The notes beneath the pieces are model-generated. The model was not told where the DNA came from. It did no database searches and saw only the letters and a list, made by a program, of their open reading frames with translations. Below, one piece after another: positions 1-7,547 of a DNA stretch of 7,794 nucleotides. Position numbers and translations under genes: made by a program. How positions within the stretch are numbered: position 1 is the stretch's first letter; each line of letters opens with the position of its first letter. Location: NCBI GenBank assembly GCA_945872805.1, contig CAMCBE010000089.1, positions 1-7,794 of the forward strand. The letters are read 5' to 3'. The DNA is from Chitinophaga pinensis. Its GTDB lineage: Bacteria; Bacteroidota; Bacteroidia; Chitinophagales; Chitinophagaceae.

Positions 1-2
1 TA

Positions 3-2402
3 GATACCTATCATCATACCATGTTTGAGATGCTTGGTAATTGGAGTTTTGGTGATTACTTTAAAGAAGAAGCAGTCTTGTGGAGCTGGGAATTATTAAC
101 GGACGTATATGGCATCCCGAAGGATAGGATATACGCATCCGTATTTGAAGGGGATGTAGCTGAAAATCTCCCCGCTTCAACAGTGGCATTAAAAGTATGG
201 AAATCGTTATTGCCAGATGATCATATCGTATACGGGAATAAAAAAGATAATTTTTGGGAAATGGGGGATACTGGGCCATGCGGACCATGTAGTGAAATAC
301 ATGTTGATTGTCGCCCTGATGATGAGAGGGCATTAACACCAGGTCATCTGTTAGTAAACAAAGATCATCCTCAAGTAATTGAAATCTGGAATAATGTATT
401 CATGCAGTATAATCGCTTAAAGGATGGAAGTTTACAGCCTTTAGCTGCTACGCATGTCGATACAGGTATGGGACTAGAGCGTTTGGTACGTGTGTTGCAG
501 GGAAAATCTTCTAATTATGATACAGATATTTTCTCTGGTTCTATTCAACAGACAGAAAAAATAGCAGGTAAAAAATACAGTTTTGGTGATTCGAAACAAG
601 ATGTAGCGTTTCGTGTATTAGCAGACCATATTCGAGCTATTGCATTCACAATTGCAGATGGGCAATTGCCTTCTAATACAGGTGCAGGCTATGTTATACG
701 TAGAATTTTGCGTAGAGCAGTGCGTTATTATTATTCTTACTTAGACGTTAAAGAGCCAATGCTTTATAAATTGTTGCCAGGTTTAGCTGAACAATTTAAA
801 GATGTATTCCCTGAATTGTTTGCTCAACTAAGTTTTGTCGCCAAAGTTGTAAAAGAAGAAGAGGATACGTTCTTGCGTACGCTTGGTAAGGGATTAAAGA
901 AAATTGATGACCTTATTTCTGTATCAAAGGATTCTGGTATTTTAAATGGAACTGAAGCATTTGAATTATATGACACATATGGGTTCCCTATAGATTTAAC
1001 CAGATTGATTTCGCAAGAACATGGTATTCAAGTTGACGAGTTGGGATTCGAAAAAGAGATGCAGGTTCAGAAGAATAGAAGTCGAGCCGCTACAGTAACT
1101 GATGTAGATGATTGGATTGAAGTTAGTAAACCTGATCCTGTGCAAATTTCAGGCCTTACGAATGTGTTTATTGGATACGATAATTTCCAATGTGAGACGA
1201 AACTGCTTCGGTATAGAAAAGTTATTGCTAAAGGACAAACTACATTTCAATTGGTATTAGCGCATACTCCTTTTTATGCTGAAAGTGGTGGACAGGTTGG
1301 AGATACAGGCACAATCATAATGCACGGTCAGGTACTAGCTGTATTGAATACAAAAAAAGAAAATGACCTTATTGTGCATTCTGTTGAATCTATGCCAGAT
1401 GCAATTCATGCAGATGTTATAGCAAGAGTAGATGAAGCTCGGCGAAAAGAAATTACGCTGCATCATAGCGTGACACATCTTTTGCATGCTGCATTAAGAA
1501 TAGTGTTGGGGAACCATGTTGCACAAAAAGGTTCTCTTGTACAGGAGAAAGGAATGCGTTTCGATTTTTCTCATTTTGCAAAAATGACTGAAGAAGAATT
1601 GGATCAAGTAAGTGTAATTGTTAATCAAAAAATTAGAGAAAATATCCCCGTAGTTATTCGGGAGATGAATAAAGAAGAAGCATTGAAGCTTGGAGCGACG
1701 GCATTATTTGGTGAAAAATATGGCGATAAAGTTAGGGTAGTAACAATTGATCCGAATTATTCTGTTGAATTATGTGGGGGTACACATGTTTCTTCCACCG
1801 GGGAATTGGGGTATTTTATGATAGTCTCTGAATCAGGGATCGCTGCAGGGGTTAGGAGGATTGAGTCGATTTGTGGACAAGCGGCAGATATTAAAAACGC
1901 AGAAATCCAAGCTTTATTGAAAAAAATTCAAGTCGCCTTAAAAAATCCACATGATATCATTAAGGCTATTGAACAGCAACTTGATGAGACTGCTGCATTG
2001 AAAAAACTGCTGGAGCAGACTGAATTCAAGCTGCTTGCTTTTTTACAAAAAGAATTGTTAGCCAAAGCTGAGCAGATCAAGGGAATTAATTTTATATCAG
2101 ATATTATAGATGTTTCTTCTCCTGAAATGCTAAAAAAGCTATGCAATGACCTGCGTAATGGGTTTTCAAAAACAGTTGTGATGCTCGGTACAATTAATGC
2201 TGGAAAGCCTCATGTAGCAATAGGGATTTCTGATAGTTTATCAGCTGATAATAGTCTAGATGCAATTACGCTAATTAAGTCACATGTAGCTACATCTATC
2301 AAAGGTGGCGGTGGTGGTCAAAAGGTATTGGCAACAGCAGGTGGTCAAAATCCAGACGGTTTGCAACTTGCTATCCAGGCTGTTCGTAAAGTGCTTTCTT
2401 AG
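3..2402 (+). CDS. alaS: Alanyl-tRNA synthetase, 5'-truncated by window edge
   Basis: Cytoplasmic class II synthetase that charges tRNA(Ala) with alanine and hydrolyses mischarged Ser- or Gly-tRNA(Ala). The frame is open from base 3 and already encodes conserved family sequence (DTYHHTMFEMLGNWSFGDYFK-like) before the first ATG at 21, so that ATG is internal; roughly 80-90 N-terminal residues lie upstream. Numbering from the ATG at 21: the GDTGPCGPC segment lies near residues 82-90; class II motif 3 is GMGLER at 149-154; DHIR is at 202-205; the editing domain has HSVTH (482-486) and CGGTH (585-589), the zinc-binding His/Cys set. A Lys/Glu/Leu-rich probable coiled coil spans about 630-686, and the C-Ala domain carries a five-glycine run at 762-766. 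All key motifs are intact and the remaining length fits a protein of about 875-880 residues. The stop is TAG at 2400-2402. Family assignment is certain; the promoter is outside the window. Confidence 0.97.
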   Translation, partial: DTYHHTMFEMLGNWSFGDYFKEEAVLWSWELLTDVYGIPKDRIYASVFEGDVAENLPASTVALKVWKSLLPDDHIVYGNKKDNFWEMGDTGPCGPCSEIHVDCRPDDERALTPGHLLVNKDHPQVIEIWNNVFMQYNRLKDGSLQPLAATHVDTGMGLERLVRVLQGKSSNYDTDIFSGSIQQTEKIAGKKYSFGDSKQDVAFRVLADHIRAIAFTIADGQLPSNTGAGYVIRRILRRAVRYYYSYLDVKEPMLYKLLPGLAEQFKDVFPELFAQLSFVAKVVKEEEDTFLRTLGKGLKKIDDLISVSKDSGILNGTEAFELYDTYGFPIDLTRLISQEHGIQVDELGFEKEMQVQKNRSRAATVTDVDDWIEVSKPDPVQISGLTNVFIGYDNFQCETKLLRYRKVIAKGQTTFQLVLAHTPFYAESGGQVGDTGTIIMHGQVLAVLNTKKENDLIVHSVESMPDAIHADVIARVDEARRKEITLHHSVTHLLHAALRIVLGNHVAQKGSLVQEKGMRFDFSHFAKMTEEELDQVSVIVNQKIRENIPVVIREMNKEEALKLGATALFGEKYGDKVRVVTIDPNYSVELCGGTHVSSTGELGYFMIVSESGIAAGVRRIESICGQAADIKNAEIQALLKKIQVALKNPHDIIKAIEQQLDETAALKKLLEQTEFKLLAFLQKELLAKAEQIKGINFISDIIDVSSPEMLKKLCNDLRNGFSKTVVMLGTINAGKPHVAIGISDSLSADNSLDAITLIKSHVATSIKGGGGGQKVLATAGGQNPDGLQLAIQAVRKVLS

Positions 2403-2470
2403 TTTTTGACTAGGTTTTATCGTTCGTGTTTAAAATTTCTTTGGGTAAATTACAACAAAATATAGGGTTG

Positions 2471-3928
2471 ATGTCAGTGGATGTATTATCAAAATATGAA
2501 GCGGTTATTGGTCTTGAGGTGCATGTGCAACTTCAAACTCAAAGTAAATTATTTGCAGCTGATGCTAATTCATTTGGTGCTTCACCAAATACGCATGTCA
2601 GTGCCATTACGCTTGGTCATCCTGGTACACTCCCTAAAATGAATCGGAAGGCTATTGAGTATGCAATTAGAATGGGTTTGGTTTGTCATGCTGAAATAGC
2701 TAAGTACAACTACTTTGCTCGGAAAAATTATTTTTATCCAGACCTACCAAAAGGGTATCAAATTTCTCAACATACTACACCAATTTGTTCTGGTGGATTT
2801 GTTTCCATTAAAACATCAGCTGGCAATAAAGAGATACTACTTACAAGAATACATCTGGAAGAGGATGCCGGGAAAAGCATACATGATCAGCACGATGGGT
2901 TCACTTTACTTGATTATAATCGAGCAGGTGTTCCATTGATAGAAATTGTTACAGAACCGGTTATTCATTCTTCAGAAGAGGCTGCAGCGTATGTTACTGA
3001 AGTAAGAAAGCTTGTTCGATGGATTGGAATATGTGATGGCAATATGGAAGAAGGAAGCTTGAGATGCGATGCGAATATTTCAATTCGCTTAAAAGGAGAT
3101 CAGAGGTTAGGCACACGGGTAGAAGTAAAAAATCTAAATTCGATTAAGCACGTAAAACATGCTATTGAAATTGAAATTGAACGGCTTGTTGGCATTACAG
3201 AAATAGGTGAATCTATTATACAGCAAACGCGTGGTTATGATGCAGATGCTGGGACTACTTTTGCTATCAGAACAAAGGAGGATGCTGAAGATTATCGATA
3301 TTTCCCAGAGCCAGATTTGGCCCCTTTTCATTTCACAGACTCATTTATAGAAACAATCAAAAACAAGTTACCTGATTTGCCTCAGCAGCGAATTATTCAT
3401 TATATCCATGATTTAGGATTAACAGAATATGATGCGTCCCAATTGGTAGATGAGAAGTCGTTAAGTGATTTGTTTGAACGAATCGCTGCCGGAACTACTC
3501 ATAAAAAGTTACTTGCTAATTTTTTTCTGGGTCCAGTTCGGTCGTATCTTAATGCCACTGAATTGAGCTGGGATGCTGTGGACATAAGTGTATCTCAGTG
3601 GGATGGTTTGCTTTCATTGGTTGCAGAAGGTAAGATTGCTTTTTCCATTGCAGCTCATGAAATTTTACCTCAACTTTATGGAAAGGTTAAAGCAGATGCG
3701 TTAGAAATCGCAACGAAACAAAATTTAATTCAAGATGCTGGCTCCGATGAAATAACAGCTTGGGTTGAACAGGTTTTGAATTCAATGCCAGAAAAAGTAG
3801 ATGAATATAGAAAAGGAAAGAAAGGATTAATCGGGCTTTTTGTAGGAGAGGTTAAGAAAGTATCTAAAGGCAAGGCAGACCCTCGCATAGCAACTGAGTT
3901 ACTAACTGAATTTTTAAATAAAAAATAA
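2471..3928 (+). CDS. gatB: Asp/Glu-tRNA amidotransferase subunit B
   Basis: Subunit B of the GatCAB complex, which phosphorylates and then amidates Glu-tRNA(Gln) and/or Asp-tRNA(Asn), using ammonia released by GatA. The protein opens with the family's YEAVIGLEVHVQL and holds PDLPKGYQIS, the signature DYNRAGVPLIEI (from residue 148) and SLRCDANIS (196-204) in the cradle domain. The helical and YqeY-like tRNA-binding tail runs from about 331 to 485 and ends with the usual GLFVGEVKKVSKGKADP-type segment. I chose the ATG at 2471 (485 aa): the frame stays open to a GTG at 2426, but those 15 extra residues (MFKISLGKLQQNIGL) resemble no GatB N-terminus. No strong Shine-Dalgarno is visible. It follows alaS by 68 bp and precedes the lipoprotein gene by 5 bp. 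gatA and gatC are not in the window, so this is a split gat arrangement. Its presence implies the indirect route for Gln- and/or Asn-tRNA; which one cannot be told from here. Confidence 0.96.
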   Translation: MSVDVLSKYEAVIGLEVHVQLQTQSKLFAADANSFGASPNTHVSAITLGHPGTLPKMNRKAIEYAIRMGLVCHAEIAKYNYFARKNYFYPDLPKGYQISQHTTPICSGGFVSIKTSAGNKEILLTRIHLEEDAGKSIHDQHDGFTLLDYNRAGVPLIEIVTEPVIHSSEEAAAYVTEVRKLVRWIGICDGNMEEGSLRCDANISIRLKGDQRLGTRVEVKNLNSIKHVKHAIEIEIERLVGITEIGESIIQQTRGYDADAGTTFAIRTKEDAEDYRYFPEPDLAPFHFTDSFIETIKNKLPDLPQQRIIHYIHDLGLTEYDASQLVDEKSLSDLFERIAAGTTHKKLLANFFLGPVRSYLNATELSWDAVDISVSQWDGLLSLVAEGKIAFSIAAHEILPQLYGKVKADALEIATKQNLIQDAGSDEITAWVEQVLNSMPEKVDEYRKGKKGLIGLFVGEVKKVSKGKADPRIATELLTEFLNKK

Positions 3929-3933
3929 TACAC

Positions 3934-5061
3934 ATGAAGAATTCAATTTTCATTTCTTTGGCTTTATTGTTGATCTCAACTCTTGGATGTAAGCATAAGG
4001 ATCATAATATCAAAGTGAAGGTGGATGTTGTAAATGGGTCCTCTAAGCAATATGTCTATCTGGATTTGATTGAACTTGACGGCGTTGCCCCAACAGTTTT
4101 TGATTCTGTATTAATCGATAAAGAAAATGGACATGGTGAATTGAGAGGGGGTAAAAAAGATTCCGAAGCATTATACAGGTTACGTTTCCAAAAAGATCAG
4201 GGTGGTTTTTTCATTGTGCCCGACCAAGATGAAATTACCTTGAGTATTGATATTAAAAAGCCTGATTTATATATCGTTAGTTCACCTGGAAGTAAAGAGT
4301 TAAAATCCCTTTTGATTGGATTCAATGACAGAATTGGTTCAATAGATTCAATTCGTGGTGTAGTTCAGTCGTTAGGAACATCCAATGATAGTGGAAGGGT
4401 GCGTGCTGAGCAGACCTACATGAAAATAGTAGGGGAAACCGGAATGTATTTAGTTGATGTTGCACGTACTACGCCAACCCCTGCAGTAGCTTTGTATGCC
4501 CTTACCATGGCAAAAAACAATGTTAACGATACGCTTGTACTTCCAGTTGTTGATGGATTGAGTTCTCGGTTTCCAAACTCACCAAGAATTTATAAGTTTT
4601 CCGAAGTGTATAAAAGCATGTCTAATGTGAAAATGGAATCTGAATTGGTCGGAAAACCTGCTCCAGATTTTAGTTTACCAGATGTGGATGGCAATATGAT
4701 TGAGTTAAAATCACTTCGCGGTAAATATGTTTTAGTTGATTTTTGGGCAAGCTGGTGCAGGCCCTGCAGGATGGAAAACCCTAATGTTGTTCAAGCTTAT
4801 CAGAACTTTAAGAACAAAAATTTTGTGATCTTAGGCGTTTCCTTAGACAAGGAAAAGGAACCATGGTTAAAGGCAATTAAAAATGATAAATTAGATTGGG
4901 CGCAAGTCAGTGACTTAAAATACTGGGATAGTGAGGTTGTTCCATTATATAAGATTGAAGGAATCCCATTCAATGTTTTGATAGACCCTAATGGTATTGT
5001 CATAGCAAAAGAATTGAGAGGAAGTGCATTGCAAGACAAGCTAAGAAGTGTCTTAAAATAG
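3934..5061 (+). CDS. DUF4369-thioredoxin lipoprotein (TlpA/ResA-like thiol-disulfide oxidoreductase)
   Basis: Predicted envelope thiol-disulfide oxidoreductase of 375 aa. Residues 1-18 form a short lipoprotein signal (Lys2, hydrophobic core, STLG) ending at Cys19, the likely lipidation site; the lipobox (TLGC) is slightly atypical. Residues about 25-125 are beta-rich and match the DUF4369 pattern (VYLDLIELDG, DSVLIDKENGHGEL, then a run ending in SPGSKEL). A helical linker covers about 125-235. The C-terminal thioredoxin/AhpC-TSA domain starts at VGKPAPDFSLPDVDG (239) and has VDFWASWCRPC with catalytic Cys275 and Cys278, and the cis-proline loop IEGIPFN with Pro345. The WCRPC site and acidic-lipid-anchored layout suggest a reductase for periplasmic substrates, as in TlpA and ResA; the substrate is not known. 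The start ATG lies 5 bp after gatB in AT-rich DNA without a Shine-Dalgarno, so co-transcription with gatB is likely. Family is sure; physiological role is inference. Confidence 0.92.
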   Translation: MKNSIFISLALLLISTLGCKHKDHNIKVKVDVVNGSSKQYVYLDLIELDGVAPTVFDSVLIDKENGHGELRGGKKDSEALYRLRFQKDQGGFFIVPDQDEITLSIDIKKPDLYIVSSPGSKELKSLLIGFNDRIGSIDSIRGVVQSLGTSNDSGRVRAEQTYMKIVGETGMYLVDVARTTPTPAVALYALTMAKNNVNDTLVLPVVDGLSSRFPNSPRIYKFSEVYKSMSNVKMESELVGKPAPDFSLPDVDGNMIELKSLRGKYVLVDFWASWCRPCRMENPNVVQAYQNFKNKNFVILGVSLDKEKEPWLKAIKNDKLDWAQVSDLKYWDSEVVPLYKIEGIPFNVLIDPNGIVIAKELRGSALQDKLRSVLK

Positions 5062-5077
5062 GCATCTTCATGATGTC
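5061..5077. terminator. Small hairpin between convergent genes, possible terminator
   Basis: GGCATC (5061-5066) pairs with GATGTC (5072-5077) around a TTCAT loop; six pairs, one of them G-T. Its first base is the last base of the lipoprotein stop codon. Read on the minus strand the stem is followed by TATTTTAAG, a partial T-rich tail; on the plus strand there is no T-run. It sits in the 41-bp gap where the two transcription units meet, the place where a terminator is expected. The stem is short and could be chance. Confidence 0.3.
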
Positions 5078-5102
5078 GTTTATCTGTGTGACGATGATCT
5101 TA

Positions 5103-7451
5103 TTAGCTCTCTAATCCTCTATTTATTTTCTTTCTTTTGCTAATTTGGAGTAACAATACGGGAAGCAATACTAAGTTTGTTATTGTTGCAGTTAAAAGAG
5201 TGAAGGAGGTTAGCCATCCTAGTGCTTGGGTACTTCCAAAGCCACTGAATACAAATATCACAAAGCCTGCAATCAAAACAAGGGATGTGTACACAATGCT
5301 TATTCCAGTTTCCCTAATCGTTTGAACGACTGTTTGATTAACGTCGCCATTAAATCTTGGCAGTTCTTGTTTGAAATTCACTAGAAATCGAATAGTGATG
5401 TCTATTGCAATTCCTAGCGCAACGCTGAATACAAGCACTGTTGAAGGCTTTATCGCAATTCCAACCCACCCCATGAGGCCAGCTGTCATAACAAGTGGAA
5501 TTAAGTTTGGTATGAGTGAACATACTAGTACACGGAGTGATCTGAAAAGATAGAGCATGCAAAGGGATATTAGTAAAAAGGCCCAAAATATACTCTCTTT
5601 CAACCCTTGTATAATGAATCTACTACCTTCTAAAAATGTAATGCTTGTACCGGTAAAAGTTATGTTGACTTTACTTGTATCGAAAATTGTAGTTGCTTCA
5701 TGTACTAAGGTGTCAATTAGCTCTGGCATTCTTTTACTTCCTACATCTGCCATGTTAACACTAATCCTAGTTACTTGTCTATTGCTGTCAATAAAGGCAG
5801 ACATTAACTTTTGAAGGGAACCATCACTTTCTTTAGCTCCTTTCTTTGCTTTAAGGTAATCTGCCATAAATGCTCCATCAAAGGCATTGGGCATTGAATG
5901 ATTACTGCTATCTCCATCATAAAATCCTTGTCTAGCAAATTTTAATCCCTCTGCAAGGGATAATGGCCTAGCCATCTCAGGCTTTGATGCTATAATTGCA
6001 CTATATCTAGAAACTTGGTCAAATAGTACGAGTGATCGTGATCCTGCAATGCCATTCTTCTTTTTTGCATCGATTAAAATTTCTAAAGGCATAATACCTC
6101 TAAAGTTTGATTCAAAGAATTTAAGGTCAGCATATATCGGGTCTTTTTTTGGTAAGTCGTCAACAATAAACGCTTCAGTTCTTAAACGCATTATTCCTGC
6201 AAAAGAAAAAGCTACAAGAATAATTGTAGTAGCATATATTGTTTTTTTATGAGAAAAGACCCACCTTTCTATATTTGTGAGTACACTAATGATCCATTTA
6301 TTGTCTAAGTATGCTGTATGTTTTTTTTGAGGTTCTTTCATGTAGAATAAGGCAATTGGAATTATCACTAATGAAATGAAAAACAATGCCATGATATTAA
6401 TGCCAGCTACAATACCGAATTCACGGAGTATCGCACTTTTAGTTAAGGAAAAAACGGCAAAACCTACAGCTGCACTTATATTACAAAAAAGGGTGACTAC
6501 TCCCATTTTCCCAATCATTTCTTCTAAAGCCTTTGTTTTATTGCCTGTCCTGAGAAATGAAGTATGGTATTTGTTTATAAAATAAATGCAATTTGGAATA
6601 CCAATTACAACAACTAGTGGAGGTATTAAGGCATTAAGCAATGTGATGCGAAAGCCTAGCATATGTATAGTTGCAAGACTATATATCACTCCAACAATAA
6701 CTACAGACAAGGAGAGTAGGGTTGTGCTGAGCGATCTGAAGAAAATGAAAAGTATTAGCGCAGACAGTAAAATTGAACCTAAAAGAAACCATTGCATTTC
6801 CTTAGCAATTCTTACTGCAACGTTATTTCTAATTAATGGGAGCCCGCTTAGATGGAGTTCATAGTCGGTTTCTTTTTGAAATATTTTTGCTTCTACTTCA
6901 ATGGCAGAAACAACTTTTTCTCTTGCTTTTGAGTTCAGTATTTTTTTATTAATTCTTACCCCTAGTAAATAGGCTTTTGTTTCTGGATTATATAGTATTC
7001 CCTTATAGAAGGGAAGGGAATAAAAAATATCCTTAAGGCTATCAAGCGTTTTTTGGTCATTAACTCTTGCAGGAAATATTCTAATGGCATCAAGTTTTTC
7101 AGTGCTATCATTTTTGTGTAAGGTAATTGCACCAGGTATTCCAATTATGTCTTCTACTCCTTCAATCTTTTTTAGCCTTTCCTGAAATGAGGAAAGTGCA
7201 TTGAAGTCTTTCACTTGAAAAAGTTGATTCGTAACAAACCCAACGGTTAAGAGATTGCCGTCTTCACCAAATTTTTTCTTAAAGTCTAAGTATGCAATAT
7301 ACTTTGGGTTGTTGGTAGGAATAGCCCTTGAGAATTCATAGCTCAATTCAACTTTGCTCGCTTGGTAGGCTAGTAATAGCGTTATGGTTAAAGTTGCAAT
7401 TATTAGCTGTATTCTATATTTAAGGACTGACTTACCAAGTGCTTGCCACAT
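5103..7451 (-). CDS. MMPL/RND-superfamily exporter, 12 transmembrane segments
   Basis: Inner-membrane exporter of 782 aa in the MMPL/Patched-like branch of the RND superfamily (COG1033-type), which includes transporters of lipids and hydrophobic molecules. Layout is two repeats of 1+5 helices. Repeat one: TM1 about 14-30, a periplasmic loop of about 190 residues, TM2-TM6 between 221 and 370. Repeat two: TM7 about 403-420, a second loop of about 200 residues, TM8-TM12 between 620 and 768. The tail is basic (SKRKKINRGLES). Repeat two has an acidic residue inside a helix (GIAIDITIRF, Asp684), the place of the proton-relay residue in this family; the equivalent of repeat one reads GIPNCIYFINKY (284-295) without an acid. 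No membrane-fusion or outer-membrane channel gene is adjacent. The ATG at 7451 is preceded by TAGGAAAT at a usable distance and is the only sensible start. Substrate unknown; a lipid-like cargo is inference. Confidence 0.9.
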   Translation of the reverse strand: MWQALGKSVLKYRIQLIIATLTITLLLAYQASKVELSYEFSRAIPTNNPKYIAYLDFKKKFGEDGNLLTVGFVTNQLFQVKDFNALSSFQERLKKIEGVEDIIGIPGAITLHKNDSTEKLDAIRIFPARVNDQKTLDSLKDIFYSLPFYKGILYNPETKAYLLGVRINKKILNSKAREKVVSAIEVEAKIFQKETDYELHLSGLPLIRNNVAVRIAKEMQWFLLGSILLSALILFIFFRSLSTTLLSLSVVIVGVIYSLATIHMLGFRITLLNALIPPLVVVIGIPNCIYFINKYHTSFLRTGNKTKALEEMIGKMGVVTLFCNISAAVGFAVFSLTKSAILREFGIVAGINIMALFFISLVIIPIALFYMKEPQKKHTAYLDNKWIISVLTNIERWVFSHKKTIYATTIILVAFSFAGIMRLRTEAFIVDDLPKKDPIYADLKFFESNFRGIMPLEILIDAKKKNGIAGSRSLVLFDQVSRYSAIIASKPEMARPLSLAEGLKFARQGFYDGDSSNHSMPNAFDGAFMADYLKAKKGAKESDGSLQKLMSAFIDSNRQVTRISVNMADVGSKRMPELIDTLVHEATTIFDTSKVNITFTGTSITFLEGSRFIIQGLKESIFWAFLLISLCMLYLFRSLRVLVCSLIPNLIPLVMTAGLMGWVGIAIKPSTVLVFSVALGIAIDITIRFLVNFKQELPRFNGDVNQTVVQTIRETGISIVYTSLVLIAGFVIFVFSGFGSTQALGWLTSFTLLTATITNLVLLPVLLLQISKRKKINRGLES

Positions 7452-7459
7452 AGTATAAA

Positions 7460-7475
7460 TTTCCTACAAAGGAAA
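7460..7475 (-). promoter_or_regulatory. Ribosome-binding site inside a hairpin, upstream of the exporter gene
   Basis: On the minus strand the leader reads TTTCCT-TTGT-AGGAAA, a perfect 6-bp stem with a 4-base loop; the 3' arm AGGAAA is the only purine-rich Shine-Dalgarno-like stretch before the ATG at 7451, with 8 bases between. The positions and pairing are seen directly. That it tunes translation is inference, and the stem is weak (two G-C pairs). Confidence 0.35.
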
Positions 7476-7500
7476 GAAATTTAACTCGCTCCCTTTCAAA
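7467..7500 (-). promoter_or_regulatory. Possible Bacteroidota-type promoter for the exporter gene
   Basis: On the minus strand TTTG (plus 7497-7500) is followed after 22 bases by TTCCTTTG (plus 7467-7474), one mismatch from the phylum's TAnnTTTG -7 element with its TTTG -33 element. The spacing is at the long end of the usual range. A second near-match, TAAATTTC (plus 7476-7483), lies at 13-base spacing, which is too short. The AT-rich composition makes chance matches common. Confidence 0.25.
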
Positions 7501-7535
7501 CTTTTTCCATTTACCCATAGGCACTATGATTTCGC

Positions 7536-7543
7536 TACTTTTG
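7536..7543 (+). promoter_or_regulatory. TAnnTTTG-type -7 element just before the porZ-like gene
   Basis: TACTTTTG matches the Bacteroidota -7 consensus TAnnTTTG exactly and ends 4 bases before the ATG at 7548. No TTTG is present about 20 bases upstream, so the -33 half is missing or degenerate. If used, transcription would start at or next to the start codon, giving an almost leaderless message. Seen: the exact match. Inferred: its use. Confidence 0.3.
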
Positions 7544-7547
7544 TCGT

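Noticed and set aside
21..23. ATG at 21 as the start of alaS
   Set aside because: Conserved AlaRS residues (DTYHHT) precede it in frame, and the N-terminal part of the catalytic domain would be missing.
61..339. Minus-strand open frame of 92 codons within alaS
   Set aside because: Antisense to strongly conserved synthetase sequence; no family resemblance and no initiation signal.
2301..2320. GGTGGCGGTGGTGGT run in alaS as a short repeat
   Set aside because: It encodes the five-glycine segment found in the normal C-Ala domain of alanyl-tRNA synthetases.
2405..2443. Possible internal promoter before gatB (TTTG at 2405-2408, TTTCTTTG at 2436-2443)
   Set aside because: The spacing of 27 bases is too long for the Bacteroidota consensus and the -7 element has a mismatch.
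2715..2939. Plus-strand open frame of 74 codons within gatB
   Set aside because: Out-of-frame shadow of conserved GatB core sequence; composition is not protein-like.
5074..5097. Second inverted repeat in the convergent gap (TGTCGT with ACGATG)
   Set aside because: Two of six pairs are G-T and the loop is long (12 bases); it competes with the better hairpin at 5061-5077 and has no T-run.
5350..5586. Overlapping open frames on both strands within the 3' part of the exporter gene
   Set aside because: They run across conserved transmembrane coding sequence of the exporter and look like shadows of AT-rich membrane codons.
6586..6864. Plus-strand open frame of 92 codons antisense to the exporter
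   Set aside because: Antisense to TM2-TM4 of the exporter; no signal, domain or plausible start context.
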